From: a virus
Strand: one strand, 5' to 3'
DNA length: 44,577 bases
IMG/VR virus record: IMGVR_UViG_3300047548_001888
Coordinates: 1-44,577 of that record
The notes below the pieces were generated by a model that saw only the letters and a list, made by a program, of their open reading frames with translations, did not search any database and was not told the origin of the DNA. Position 1 is the stretch's first letter. The number at the start of each line of letters is the position of its first letter. Positions 19,689 through 28,818 of the stretch are shown here, piece by piece. Position numbers and translations under genes: made by a program.

Positions 19689-21461
19689 CTAGAATCGGTA
19701 TGCGATTAAATCGTATCCATCTATGAAAGTTTTGTAACCTTTATTGTCGAGAACCCAACGCATCCATACAGATTTATTGTATGTTATGTGTGCAATTTCA
19801 ATTTTGTATATGTCTGCTGTTAAACCATTTTCATGTAGTTGCAGAAATATATTGTAATCGAAACCCTCTGTATCAACCTGAATAAAATTAATATCTTTAT
19901 CCGAGATACCATATTTTTGATAAAGCGATTTAATTGTCAGACCACTAACGGTTTCGGTAACCATATGTTCACGTAAATCCTGTATGTGGTTTTCTGGCAC
20001 TAAAGTTGAACAACCTTCAGCCCATTCTCGCACATCGGTACCTATTTTATGCGTGGGAATCCTATGCATTTCAATTGGTCCGTCTTTGTCGGTTATTGCG
20101 GAACACTCAAAAGTTAGCCTAGGATTGTCCTTGTAGTTCTCGGTCAGTCTTTTGAACATATCAGGAAGAGGTTCAACCAGATATCCAGACCATTCATTAT
20201 TGTTGACATAATCATACAGCTCATCATGCTTGACACCATCCATTGCACCTATTTGCAAGAATGTTACTTTACCGTTTTTTATACGGTTGTATTGATTTAA
20301 TATCTGTTTGAACGTTTTCTTATTTTCTGGATATTCTTTCGTTAGCCATTCAAGCTCTGTTCTAGAATTATTTGGTGCATACCAGCCAGAACCATCTGAT
20401 ACATTTATCAGAGATTGAAAGTATTCGGTATACATTTTACCGACTTTTTCCATATTATAATTTTTTTCTGCCCAATCTCTACATGCTTTGGGTGAAATGG
20501 TATCAATATTTTTTGCTGCCCAAACGAACTGTTCGAAAGTCCGGCAACGAAAACCAGTAATTCCGTGTTGCACAGTTTCAGTGAATGCACCCCAGTCCGT
20601 TGAAATGACTGGTGTGCCAGATAACATTGCTTCAATTGCAACATAACCGAATGGTTCATTGTAGATTGTTGGGCAGAATAGCCCTTTAGCTCCAGCCATC
20701 AGTTTCTTACGTTTTTCAACATCAGCATAACCAACATATTCAACGTGTTTTGGCCATTCGTGACCAACGTGGCAATCATGTGGCCCGTAAGTTGTTCCAG
20801 CCAGTACCAATTTTACACCAAGTTTTTCGCACACTTGTGCTGCAATATTGACACCCTTTGACCATACAAGTCTACCTACCATTAAAAAATAATCTTGCTT
20901 TTCTTCTGTGTACTGAAACTCAGAAAGATCAAAGCCAGATGGGATTGCAACATCATAAAACTTGTATTCTGCATTCGATATCTTCTCTGGTCCCTGTAAC
21001 CCGTGCATGACAGCGTAAGATTCATATACTTTGAAAGGTGCGTATGCGGAGCTATAACCAATGCTGGGTTCACAGATAATTAAATCAGGAAACGCATCTG
21101 TGATAGCTTTGTGCCCATATCCAAAAAACGATAGAACAATATCATGTGGTTGTTTTCTTTTATTGATTTCACGTATTGAATTTTCCGTGAAAGTTTTGTA
21201 CATTTCATCACTGAGGTCGAAAATCAAACCTTTTTCTTTCCAGTTATTGTGACCATAGACCTTTTCCCAAAGTTCTATAGAAGAAACTGGCACGTGTTCA
21301 TCACAAATTACCTGTGAATCTTCTCGCCCATAATGAATAACATACATACCCTGTTCTTTGTACATTTTACAAAAATTGATGACTTTTTGAGTAAAAGCAC
21401 AAACTGTAAATTCTTTTCGTGAAGATGTGTGTGGTATTCCTAATACATGTAATCTAATCAT
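19689..21461 (-). CDS. Glycosyltransferase (GT4) fused to FkbM-type methyltransferase
   Basis: This 590-aa bifunctional protein has a GT-B glycosyltransferase at about residues 1-350: VGRLVWSKGVN, KLVLAGTTYG and the donor-site motif NEPFGYVAIEAMLSGTPVIS. A linker (about 350-400) leads to an FkbM-like SAM methyltransferase at about 400-590: FLQIGAMDGVKHDELY, then FIQVDTEGFDYNIF. Together they could add and O-methylate a sugar. It overlaps gp4 by four bases and sits inside a tail operon where no sugar enzyme is usual, so it is probably an acquired gene. Likely targets are virion proteins such as fibres, or host surface glycans. Confidence 0.85.
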   Translation of the reverse strand: MIRLHVLGIPHTSSRKEFTVCAFTQKVINFCKMYKEQGMYVIHYGREDSQVICDEHVPVSSIELWEKVYGHNNWKEKGLIFDLSDEMYKTFTENSIREINKRKQPHDIVLSFFGYGHKAITDAFPDLIICEPSIGYSSAYAPFKVYESYAVMHGLQGPEKISNAEYKFYDVAIPSGFDLSEFQYTEEKQDYFLMVGRLVWSKGVNIAAQVCEKLGVKLVLAGTTYGPHDCHVGHEWPKHVEYVGYADVEKRKKLMAGAKGLFCPTIYNEPFGYVAIEAMLSGTPVISTDWGAFTETVQHGITGFRCRTFEQFVWAAKNIDTISPKACRDWAEKNYNMEKVGKMYTEYFQSLINVSDGSGWYAPNNSRTELEWLTKEYPENKKTFKQILNQYNRIKNGKVTFLQIGAMDGVKHDELYDYVNNNEWSGYLVEPLPDMFKRLTENYKDNPRLTFECSAITDKDGPIEMHRIPTHKIGTDVREWAEGCSTLVPENHIQDLREHMVTETVSGLTIKSLYQKYGISDKDINFIQVDTEGFDYNIFLQLHENGLTADIYKIEIAHITYNKSVWMRWVLDNKGYKTFIDGYDLIAYRF

Positions 21462-21895
21462 TTAATTCCCAAATCATGTTCTGTTAATACTTTAAATTGC
21501 CAACCTCGGTCTAGACAGAACTCAGTTGCCGCTTTCCATTTCGCTTCATTGATACCCCAAGTTACAACTTCTTGGATGTATTGTTTTGTCACTCTTTTCT
21601 TTTTTTCTGGAGGTTTTGTCTGTTTCGCAGGTTTTATCTCCAAAATCATTGCCTTGATTGTATCATCTTTTTGTCTAACTTTCACGAAAAAATCAGGAAA
21701 ATATCTGTGCCAGCGGTTATCTACCGGAGATTTGTAAGGTATGATGATTTCTTCGGAACTCCATTGGATGATGTTTTCATTATTATCTAGCCAGTTCATA
21801 ACTCTACATTCCCAGGTCGAACGGTAGATTATATTCGTGTAGTCCCCACGATATTTTTGTGGGTTTTTTGGAGTAAATTTTCCGGAATATGACAT
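21458..21895 (-). CDS. 4: gp4-like head completion protein
   Basis: This 145-aa protein matches T4 gp4 (gp50), needed to complete filled heads: IYRSTWECRVMNWLDNN, IIQWSSEEIIIPY, DNRWHRYFPDF and MILEIKPAKQTKPP. The E.., D of YFPDF and E-x-K of LEIKP form the PD-(D/E)XK nuclease-like core noted for this family. The length (T4 gp4 is 150 aa) agrees. It is the first gene of the minus-strand operon, divergent from the tube cap gene. Confidence 0.9.
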   Translation of the reverse strand: MSYSGKFTPKNPQKYRGDYTNIIYRSTWECRVMNWLDNNENIIQWSSEEIIIPYKSPVDNRWHRYFPDFFVKVRQKDDTIKAMILEIKPAKQTKPPEKKKRVTKQYIQEVVTWGINEAKWKAATEFCLDRGWQFKVLTEHDLGIK

Positions 21896-21902
21896 ATAAA
21901 TA
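21895..21902 (+). promoter_or_regulatory. Perfect T4-type late promoter TATAAATA
   Basis: TATAAATA, identical to the T4 late element, lies 30 bases before the tube cap gene and touches the start codon of the divergent gp4. It is the best late-promoter match in the window and would drive the 21.9-26.25 kb block. No equally good motif is visible for the minus-strand operon. Confidence 0.7.
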
Positions 21903-21932
21903 TGTATATTAACTTTCTATAAAAATAATAAA

Positions 21933-23066
21933 ATGGCCACTAAATTGTCAATACCAACTTCGATAGCAGGAATTTCGATTCCTGGTGCAATCACGGGTCC
22001 ATTATCAAAATTATATAACAATCCATACAAGACGTTTGCTTATACTTATCCAAGAAATTTGGGCAGTGACCCAACAAGAAAACATGTGATAGAGTTTGTG
22101 ACAAGAGTACCGGATCCCACTTATTCACAAACGGCAAAAGCCTTAAATGGTTCATTGGATGTGGCGCAAAAAGCTATAGAAACACCAGGCTTTCGAAACA
22201 AAGTTTCTGTTTTAGGACAACAGTTTACCAAGGTTGCTAAGAATACAATAGATACCGCAGTAGATATTGGTGAAAAAGTATCCAATTTTGAGGGGAGAGC
22301 AGCGGCGAATGCAGTAGCAGATGCCACTTTCCCCACATTAACCAACGCCTTCCAAGCTTTAAGTGCCTCTGATGTTGTTAGAAAAGATGGCAATACGATT
22401 AGACTGTATGTTCCAGATACTGTGAATGTTTCCTACAGTGCAGCTTATGATGATTTAAGTTTAGCTGGTGTTTTAGGCAAACCATACTTCCTTGCTCAAG
22501 CTGGCGTTTCAATGTTTGACAAGTATAGAAACTCTTCTGGTGGTTTTGATATCAATAAAATGGTCAATGCGATTGGTGATGATCCATACGTAAGACAACT
22601 GATTGGAGAAGCCGCTGGTGGTCCGGATGCTGCACGATTATTGACAGCAGGTGTTGGCCAGGCTTTAAATCCACAACTACAGGTTATCTTTAGTGGTGTT
22701 GGGTTTAGAACATTTCAATTTGATTTCACATTAACACCCTATTCTGCGGAAGAAGCTCAAACTATAAAGAACATAGTTTTTGCTTTCAAACTGGCCGCAG
22801 CTCCACAAGTACAAGAGACTTCTATTTTTGGTAAAGGCCTTTTTTATAAAGTACCTGATCGTTTCAAAATAAGATTCCTGTACGATGGGCAAGAAAATAG
22901 AAATGTACACAAAATAGCAGAATGTGTTTTGGAAAATATAAATGTTGATTATGCACCAATAGGTTGGGCAACATTTGGTGATGGCAATCCAGTACAAACA
23001 AAACTGACTTTACAATTTAAAGAAATTGAAATTATCGATAAAACAAGAATTGTGGATGGTTACTAA
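21933..23066 (+). CDS. 48: gp48-like baseplate tail tube cap
   Basis: This 377-aa protein is close to T4 gp48 (364 aa), which caps the baseplate hub and starts the tube. The N-terminal half has RLYVPDTVNVSYSAAYDD. The C-terminal half has FRTFQFDFTLTPYSAEEA, a YKVPDRFKIRFLYDGQENRNVHKI segment split by turns, and VDYAPIGWATFGDGNPVQTKLTLQFKE, read in pieces, which is the gp19-like tube fold seen in gp48/gp54. gp54 is the alternative. It follows a perfect late promoter. Its stop overlaps gp53. Confidence 0.8.
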   Translation: MATKLSIPTSIAGISIPGAITGPLSKLYNNPYKTFAYTYPRNLGSDPTRKHVIEFVTRVPDPTYSQTAKALNGSLDVAQKAIETPGFRNKVSVLGQQFTKVAKNTIDTAVDIGEKVSNFEGRAAANAVADATFPTLTNAFQALSASDVVRKDGNTIRLYVPDTVNVSYSAAYDDLSLAGVLGKPYFLAQAGVSMFDKYRNSSGGFDINKMVNAIGDDPYVRQLIGEAAGGPDAARLLTAGVGQALNPQLQVIFSGVGFRTFQFDFTLTPYSAEEAQTIKNIVFAFKLAAAPQVQETSIFGKGLFYKVPDRFKIRFLYDGQENRNVHKIAECVLENINVDYAPIGWATFGDGNPVQTKLTLQFKEIEIIDKTRIVDGY

Positions 23067-23713
23067 TGTTATACTTCGATACATTACCAAAACTTTTAAC
23101 AACTGATGAATTGGGTTATCCAATTCTCTTGACAAATATTCTTACCAGAGCAAAACTGGTAGAAGAATTGCAAAACAACCCAATGTTATTTTATGAATAC
23201 GCTATACAAGATGGTGATACACCAGAAATAATTGCTTTCAAATATTATGGCGATCCATACAAATATTGGATTATTTTATATTCAAATCAAATATTAGATC
23301 CAATTTGGGAATGGCCTATTTTGGATGAACAACAATTCTTAAATTATTTGGATAACAAGTATGCTAGTGATGCTCAAGCTGCTGGAAAAACACCATTTGA
23401 GTATGTTAACACTACCGTATATTCATATTATAAAGTTATAACGACAACAAATTTAAATACAGATCAAATTGATATCAAGAAAATAACGGTTGATCTTGCA
23501 ACTTACAATTCAATTACGCCTTCCGTAAATACTTATGATATAAAAGATCAATTTAATTCTGTCTATAACGCCAAAATTGAAATAGGAAAATCCATTTCCT
23601 ATATCATAGATTATGAAAGAGAACAAAATGAAAAAAGAAGAACGATCAAAATCTTGAATGAAAGTTATTCTTATAGAATGGAAGAACAACTTAAATATGT
23701 GATGGAAAGATAA
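23066..23713 (+). CDS. 53: gp53-like baseplate wedge protein
   Basis: This 215-aa protein starts with the last base of the previous stop (TAATG). The N-terminal half contains YEYAIQDGDTPEIIAFKYYGDPYKYWIILYSNQILDP in conserved pieces (AFKYYGDP, YWIILYSN), the LysM-like gp53 signature. T4 gp53 is 196 aa and joins wedge to hub. The charged helical C-terminus (DYEREQNEKRRTIKIL) is less conserved. Confidence 0.88.
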   Translation: MLYFDTLPKLLTTDELGYPILLTNILTRAKLVEELQNNPMLFYEYAIQDGDTPEIIAFKYYGDPYKYWIILYSNQILDPIWEWPILDEQQFLNYLDNKYASDAQAAGKTPFEYVNTTVYSYYKVITTTNLNTDQIDIKKITVDLATYNSITPSVNTYDIKDQFNSVYNAKIEIGKSISYIIDYEREQNEKRRTIKILNESYSYRMEEQLKYVMER

Positions 23714-23715
23714 TA

Positions 23716-25179
23716 ATGGAAGAACTTAAAGAAGTTGTAGTAATAGGACAAAAAATACAAAGTGATGATGTTTTACAATCATTGGGTGTTTCTTCTATTG
23801 TAAATCCGGATGATTATTTTTTACAAAAAGTTGAAATACTAACATCAATAGGTCCAGTAAACATCAAAGGTGTGATGGTTGAACTTTCATATTATGAAGA
23901 TATATTCAAAGGCACTGTAACCGGTAGCGTGTTAATACATGATGCAATCAGTTTAATAGATAGACTCGCTTTAAATGGTACAGAAATACTTACACTATCA
24001 TATAAAAAGTCTTCACAAGCTAATATTGAATTTAATAGAACGTTTAGAATTTTTAGAGTTGGTGAGAGAATTTTAAATAATAATGCACAAGAAGTTTATG
24101 CGTTACATTTTTGTTCTGAAGAATTATTTTTGTCTGAACAAATTAAAATCAGTAAAGCTTATAGTGGTAAAAAAATTAATGAGATTATCACAGATATACT
24201 CGAAAATGAAATGAAAGCTAAGAGGGAATTGATAATCGAACCCACATTAAATGTTTATGATTTCATAATTCCATACAAAAAACCTTATGAAGCAATAAAC
24301 TGGCTGGCAAATTATGCACAACCAACAAGAAGTTCTGGAGCAGATTTTGTTTTTTTCGAAAACGTTGATGGTTTAAATTTTCGTTCACTTCAATCGTTAT
24401 ATTCTCAAACTCCGTACAGAACTTTTACATATAATTTACGTACCGCAGGTAAAAGAGAAGGTTCTGGTGAAGTTGGTAATTCATTAGTTGGTATTAAATC
24501 ATATAACTTTTTAGATACTTTTGATACTTTATATGCAACAAATTTGGGTGCATTCTCAAATAAAACAATAAGTATTGATCCATTAACAAGAAAATATTAC
24601 ACCAGTGTTTTCAACTATTATCAATATTTGGAAGACGCTAAGACATTGAATGGTCATGCTGTAATTTCCCAAAACAAAAATGCTTTAGGCAAAGCTGCAT
24701 TCGAAAATGAAGACGCTGTTTTGAAAGTTTTGACAACCAATAAGAGTCAGAAAAAAGCTAAAGGTATCGCCGACAAAAACTTACAATTCTCCGTTGCAAA
24801 CGATGTAGGTATTGAAACATATGTTCCTTATAGAACCGCACAGTTAGCTTTGAGTCATTATTCAAGAATTAAAATAGCAGTTTCTGGTGACCCATTATTG
24901 TCAGTGGGACAAACTTTAAATATTATTTTGCCGTCTATGAGAAGTTCAGATAATACTGGATACCAAGAAGGTAAAAAAGACGAGTATCATTCAGGTAAAT
25001 ACATTGTGACGGCTGTTAGACACATCATTGATGTTAATTTGAAATATGAAACCATTTTGGAAATAGCAAAAGATACATTGGGTGCGCCATTACCATTTAG
25101 CGAAAAAAGCACAGCCGAAATACTAAATCCTAATTCCGATCCATCTGAACCAGTTTCTGGTGGTATTTTGAGGAAATAA
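23716..25179 (+). CDS. 27: gp27-like baseplate hub protein
   Basis: This 487-aa protein forms the trimeric hub platform. The N-terminal domain shows VNIKGVMVELSYYEDIFKGTVTGSVLIHDA (tail-tip D1-like), then ALHFCSEELFLSEQ, KINEIITDIL and YEAINWLANYA, which is the domain order of gp27 and related hub proteins. T4 gp27 is 391 aa; the extra length is in the C-terminal half. It is followed four bases later by the gp5-like spike, its binding partner. Confidence 0.8.
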   Translation: MEELKEVVVIGQKIQSDDVLQSLGVSSIVNPDDYFLQKVEILTSIGPVNIKGVMVELSYYEDIFKGTVTGSVLIHDAISLIDRLALNGTEILTLSYKKSSQANIEFNRTFRIFRVGERILNNNAQEVYALHFCSEELFLSEQIKISKAYSGKKINEIITDILENEMKAKRELIIEPTLNVYDFIIPYKKPYEAINWLANYAQPTRSSGADFVFFENVDGLNFRSLQSLYSQTPYRTFTYNLRTAGKREGSGEVGNSLVGIKSYNFLDTFDTLYATNLGAFSNKTISIDPLTRKYYTSVFNYYQYLEDAKTLNGHAVISQNKNALGKAAFENEDAVLKVLTTNKSQKKAKGIADKNLQFSVANDVGIETYVPYRTAQLALSHYSRIKIAVSGDPLLSVGQTLNIILPSMRSSDNTGYQEGKKDEYHSGKYIVTAVRHIIDVNLKYETILEIAKDTLGAPLPFSEKSTAEILNPNSDPSEPVSGGILRK

Positions 25180-25182
25180 ACA

Positions 25183-26253
25183 ATGAGTGCTGAATTTAAA
25201 AATAGAATCGGGCAAGATAACTTCGTTTGGTGGTTAGGCGTTGTTGAAGACAGACAAGATCCATTAAATTTAGGTCGTTGCAAAGTTAGAATATTTGGTT
25301 GGCATACAGAAAATAAAGAATTAATACCAACAGAGTTTTTACCTTGGGCACAGCCAATGGTACCAGTAAATCAATCTTTAACAAATGGTACCGCACAAGA
25401 AGGTGATTATGTTTTTGGTTTCTTTTTTGATGGGCTTTCAGGTCAAGCTCCATGTATTGTTGGAGTGTTTCCAGGTATACCACAAGAATTCGTAAACAAC
25501 TCAAAAGGTTTCACGGACGCAAGAACTGAAAGTTTGCTGGAACAGTCACCACGAAAACCAAACATTGAAAACTCTTCATGGACAGAAGGTCAACCGAAAC
25601 TGAACCCAACAATCATCGGAGAACCGACAACAAGCAGAGTTTATAGAAATGAAAAAATTGATGAAACGTTAATAGGCTACAGAATAAACACTTTGGACGA
25701 GAATGTTCCAACAGCAGATGGATCTACTTGGTCGGAGCCAACAACAACTTATGATAGTAAAGCTCCATATAATAGAGTTTTTGAATCGGAATCTGGGCAT
25801 TTATTAGAATTTGATGATACACCTGGGCACGAAAGAATAAACTTAACACATAGAAAAGGTTCGTTTGTTGAGTTTTATCCCGATGGTCAAAGAGTTACGA
25901 AAATTTTAGCAAAAGACTACGAAATAGTTTTGGATGATAAGAATATACATATTAAGGGTACGTGCAATGTAACGATTGACGGAGACACGAATCTTTATGT
26001 TAAAGGTAACGTTAATGAAAAAATTGACGGTAACAAAGAAACGACAATTTTAGGAAACTATGACGTATCTGTTACCGGAGATGTAAAAATTGACGGAAAA
26101 ACAATCAACTTGAATAGTGGCACAAAGGGTGCTGCAAGAATTGGTGATACTGCTGATACTGGTGATGCAGGCACAGGATCACATTTCGATACGAATTCGG
26201 CCGGCACGAACGTTATCGAAACTGGTTCTTCCACAGTTTTTATTGGAGATTAA
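25183..26253 (+). CDS. 5: gp5-like central spike without a lysozyme domain
   Basis: This 356-aa protein starts with an OB-fold (WWLGVVEDRQDPLNLGRCKVRIFGWH, FLPWAQPM, GDYVFGFFFDG). Then come a linker, the segment VFESESGHLLEFDDTPGHERI and a C-terminal run of short beta repeats (IHIKGTCNVTIDGD, LYVKGNVNEKIDG, YDVSVTGDVKIDG) typical of a triple-beta spike. T4 gp5 (575 aa) has a lysozyme domain between these parts; here it is absent. The cell-wall enzyme is probably supplied by the 15664-17430 protein. Confidence 0.85.
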   Translation: MSAEFKNRIGQDNFVWWLGVVEDRQDPLNLGRCKVRIFGWHTENKELIPTEFLPWAQPMVPVNQSLTNGTAQEGDYVFGFFFDGLSGQAPCIVGVFPGIPQEFVNNSKGFTDARTESLLEQSPRKPNIENSSWTEGQPKLNPTIIGEPTTSRVYRNEKIDETLIGYRINTLDENVPTADGSTWSEPTTTYDSKAPYNRVFESESGHLLEFDDTPGHERINLTHRKGSFVEFYPDGQRVTKILAKDYEIVLDDKNIHIKGTCNVTIDGDTNLYVKGNVNEKIDGNKETTILGNYDVSVTGDVKIDGKTINLNSGTKGAARIGDTADTGDAGTGSHFDTNSAGTNVIETGSSTVFIGD

Positions 26254-26344
26254 AAATTTCGAAAATCCTTCTCCGGCCACCTAAATTTTCCGAGCGAATC
26301 CTTGGTTTTGAAAAAGTCATTTTACTCCTACGATAAATAATAAA
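26254..26344 (+). other. Structured intergenic region between gp5 and gp25
   Basis: This 91-base gap is unusual in a densely packed operon. It holds a TTTCGAAA palindrome just after the gp5 stop, a GC-rich CTCCGGCCACCTAAATTTTC segment, AATCCTT direct repeats and a GATAAATA motif at 26332-26339. No reading frame fits. A late promoter alone would not need this much sequence. It may be a leader RNA or processing site. Confidence 0.4.
26332..26339 (+). promoter_or_regulatory. Candidate late promoter before gp25 (GATAAATA)
   Basis: GATAAATA ends five bases before the gp25 ATG. With T4 spacing, transcription would begin at or next to the start codon, giving a nearly leaderless gp25 message. The leader AATAATAAAATGG is almost the same as that of the tube cap gene. 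Confidence 0.5.
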
Positions 26345-26743
26345 ATGGTAGCACAAACATTAACTAAAAGATATTCAGATATAGACTTTGCTTTTACCAG
26401 AACACCTGGTAGAAATGATATTGCTTTGAGTTATGATGAAATGGCTGTGATAAGATCGGTTAGATATTTGCTTTTAACTAGAAATTTTGAACGCCCATTT
26501 CAACCAAATTTAGGCTCTAAAATGAATGATTTGCTGTTTGAGCCTATCGATGCTTTGACAGCATCTTCTTTGAGAAATGAAATAGAAACAACTATCAATA
26601 ATTTTGAACCAAGAGTGAAGTTAAATACTATAACTGTGACAGAACAACCCGACAACAATGCATATGCTGTGAGACTTGAGTTTTATATTGGTAATAATTC
26701 ACAGCCAACCTCGATTAATTTAACACTTGAGAGAACGAGATAA
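26345..26743 (+). CDS. 25: gp25-like baseplate wedge protein
   Basis: This 132-aa protein equals T4 gp25 in length. Matches include YSDIDFAF..TP.RNDIALSYDEMAVIRSVRYLLLTR read in pieces, then RPFQPNLGSKMNDLLFEP, the signature of the sheath-initiator/wedge protein (EPR-type core). gp25 nucleates sheath polymerisation on the baseplate. It is followed by gp6 after two bases, the conserved T4 order. Confidence 0.93.
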   Translation: MVAQTLTKRYSDIDFAFTRTPGRNDIALSYDEMAVIRSVRYLLLTRNFERPFQPNLGSKMNDLLFEPIDALTASSLRNEIETTINNFEPRVKLNTITVTEQPDNNAYAVRLEFYIGNNSQPTSINLTLERTR

Positions 26744-26745
26744 AC

Positions 26746-28818
26746 ATGGCAGCAGCTAACTCAGGTCTACAGATTACAAATCTGGACTTTACTTCAATAA
26801 AGTCTAGTCTTAAAAACTTTTTATCGCAACAAGATACACTTAAAGATTACAACTTTGAGGGTTCTGCTCTTTCTGTTCTAGTAGATTTACTTGCATATAA
26901 TACACAGTATAATGCTTACTACTTGAACATGGTGGCTAATGAAATGTTTTTAGATTCCGCCGTGCTTAGAAATTCGGTAGTATCTCATGCAAAAATGTTG
27001 AATTATATACCGAAATCTGCCGTAACACCAAAAGCGACTATAAATTTAACGGTTAATCAAGTAACAACACCAACTTTAACTCTTCCAAAGTTTACTGAAT
27101 TTGTATCAGAACCAATTGATGGTGTTAACTATATCTTTGTAACGACAGATGATGAAACAGTAAATGTAAATGCAAACACTGCTTTCTTTGGAAATATACA
27201 AATTTCTCAAGGTATACCATCTTCATACACATACGTAGTAAACACTACAACAAATCCAAAACAAATTTTTGAAATACCTGATACTAACGTAGACACTGCA
27301 ACTATAGTTGTTTCAGTGCAAGAATCTTCTTCAAATCTTAACTCAGAATCTTACACACAAGCAACAGATTATATCAATTTAACACCAACAAGCAAGGTTT
27401 ATTTCTTGCAAGAAGGTATGAATGGCAGATATGAAATCTACTTCGGCGACAATATTTTAGGTCAATCTCTTGTAAATGGAAATATTGTTAATATAACATA
27501 TTTGTCAACTAATGGAACATCATCTTTTGGTGCAAACAGTTTCACAATCACATCACCAGTTTCTGGTTTCTCTAACACTGTAACAGAGGGAGTCAGCGCC
27601 GCTTTTGGTGGTGCAGATAGAGAATCAATCAATTCAATTAAATTTACTGCACCAAAAGCCTATGCTGCACAAGGTAGAGCGGTAACAAAAGAAGATTATA
27701 TTTACCTAATACAGAACAATTCGACTAATTTGCCAATTGATTCTGTGTCGGTTTGGGGCGGTGAAGAAAATGATCCACCAGTTTACGGGCAGATTTTCTG
27801 TGCAGTAAAACCTTCAGGTGGTTTCACTTTAACACCCACACAAAAAGAAAGATTAATCGATGAAGTAATTAAACCAATCAGCGTTTTGACGGTCACACCA
27901 ACTATTGTAGATCCAGATTATACATACGTAAAAATTAATACAAAAGTACTTTATGATCCAAATAAAACAACCTTATCTGGCGGTCAATTAAAACAAACTG
28001 TAATTAATTCAATCAGTAATTTTGGTAAACAAACATTAAATACATTTAATTCAACATTTAAAACACCAACATTAATAACGACCGTACAAAACGCTGACCT
28101 TTCTATTATAACAAATGAGACAGATATAAGACTACAGAAGAAATTTTATCCAACTTTGAATAGTCGATCAACATATTTCTTAAATTTCGGTGTTCCATTA
28201 AAAAGAAATTATTTCAATGCGGGTGTAAATAGTTTCCCCGATTTTAGTGTCACTGACGTTAATGCACCCGGTTTGGTAAGAAACGGTGTTTATTTCGAAG
28301 AAGTTCCAACAACGGTTGGAGGTATTGAACGAATCGACATAACAAATCAAGGTATAGCATATACAAGACCACCCATAGTATCAATAGTAGGTGATGGCCG
28401 TGGCGCTGAAGCTTATGCAGTGTTGGCCGCCGGCAGAGTCGTTAGCATTGTGGTGACAAATCCAGGTTTCGATTATACCCAAGCTACGGTTGTAATAACA
28501 AATGCTCCTGGCGATACAACAGGAACACTTGCGTATGCCAGCCCGGTTCTACAAGGATCAATTGGTACACTGAGAACTTATTACTATTTAAATAATATTA
28601 AATTTATATTAAATAGTAATGCAGGAACAATAGATTATTCAAGTGGGCTTGTGACATTGACCGATTTTACACCATTAAGCATCAATAATCCATTAGGTCA
28701 ATTTACAATATCCGCTGTACCAGATTCTTCAATTATTTCATCCACATATAATAGAATTATTGCTTTAGATGAATTTGATCCCGACGCAATCACAGTAACA
28801 GTTAGTGCATCACAATAA
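26746..28818 (+). CDS. 6: gp6-like baseplate wedge protein (baseplate J family)
   Basis: This 690-aa protein (T4 gp6 is 660) forms the inner wedge ring with gp7 and gp53. The opening has FEGSALSVLVDLLAYNTQYNAYYLNMVANEMFLDSA (in pieces) and LLNYIPKS-type sequence, with FGGADRESINSIKFTAPKAYAAQGRAVTKEDY in the middle, the baseplate J-like core. Near residues 525-590 is an inserted Gly/Tyr module (GIAYTRPPIVSIVGDGRGAEA, ...NPGFDYTQATVVIT) that recurs in gp7, gp8 and the 2169-aa protein. Confidence 0.92.
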   Translation: MAAANSGLQITNLDFTSIKSSLKNFLSQQDTLKDYNFEGSALSVLVDLLAYNTQYNAYYLNMVANEMFLDSAVLRNSVVSHAKMLNYIPKSAVTPKATINLTVNQVTTPTLTLPKFTEFVSEPIDGVNYIFVTTDDETVNVNANTAFFGNIQISQGIPSSYTYVVNTTTNPKQIFEIPDTNVDTATIVVSVQESSSNLNSESYTQATDYINLTPTSKVYFLQEGMNGRYEIYFGDNILGQSLVNGNIVNITYLSTNGTSSFGANSFTITSPVSGFSNTVTEGVSAAFGGADRESINSIKFTAPKAYAAQGRAVTKEDYIYLIQNNSTNLPIDSVSVWGGEENDPPVYGQIFCAVKPSGGFTLTPTQKERLIDEVIKPISVLTVTPTIVDPDYTYVKINTKVLYDPNKTTLSGGQLKQTVINSISNFGKQTLNTFNSTFKTPTLITTVQNADLSIITNETDIRLQKKFYPTLNSRSTYFLNFGVPLKRNYFNAGVNSFPDFSVTDVNAPGLVRNGVYFEEVPTTVGGIERIDITNQGIAYTRPPIVSIVGDGRGAEAYAVLAAGRVVSIVVTNPGFDYTQATVVITNAPGDTTGTLAYASPVLQGSIGTLRTYYYLNNIKFILNSNAGTIDYSSGLVTLTDFTPLSINNPLGQFTISAVPDSSIISSTYNRIIALDEFDPDAITVTVSASQ

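Noticed and set aside
21845-21869. CCCAC...GTGGG hairpin followed by six T on the plus strand, resembling a terminator
   Set aside because: It lies inside the N-terminal coding region of gp4 on the other strand, and there is no upstream plus-strand gene to terminate. It is probably a by-product of codon choice.
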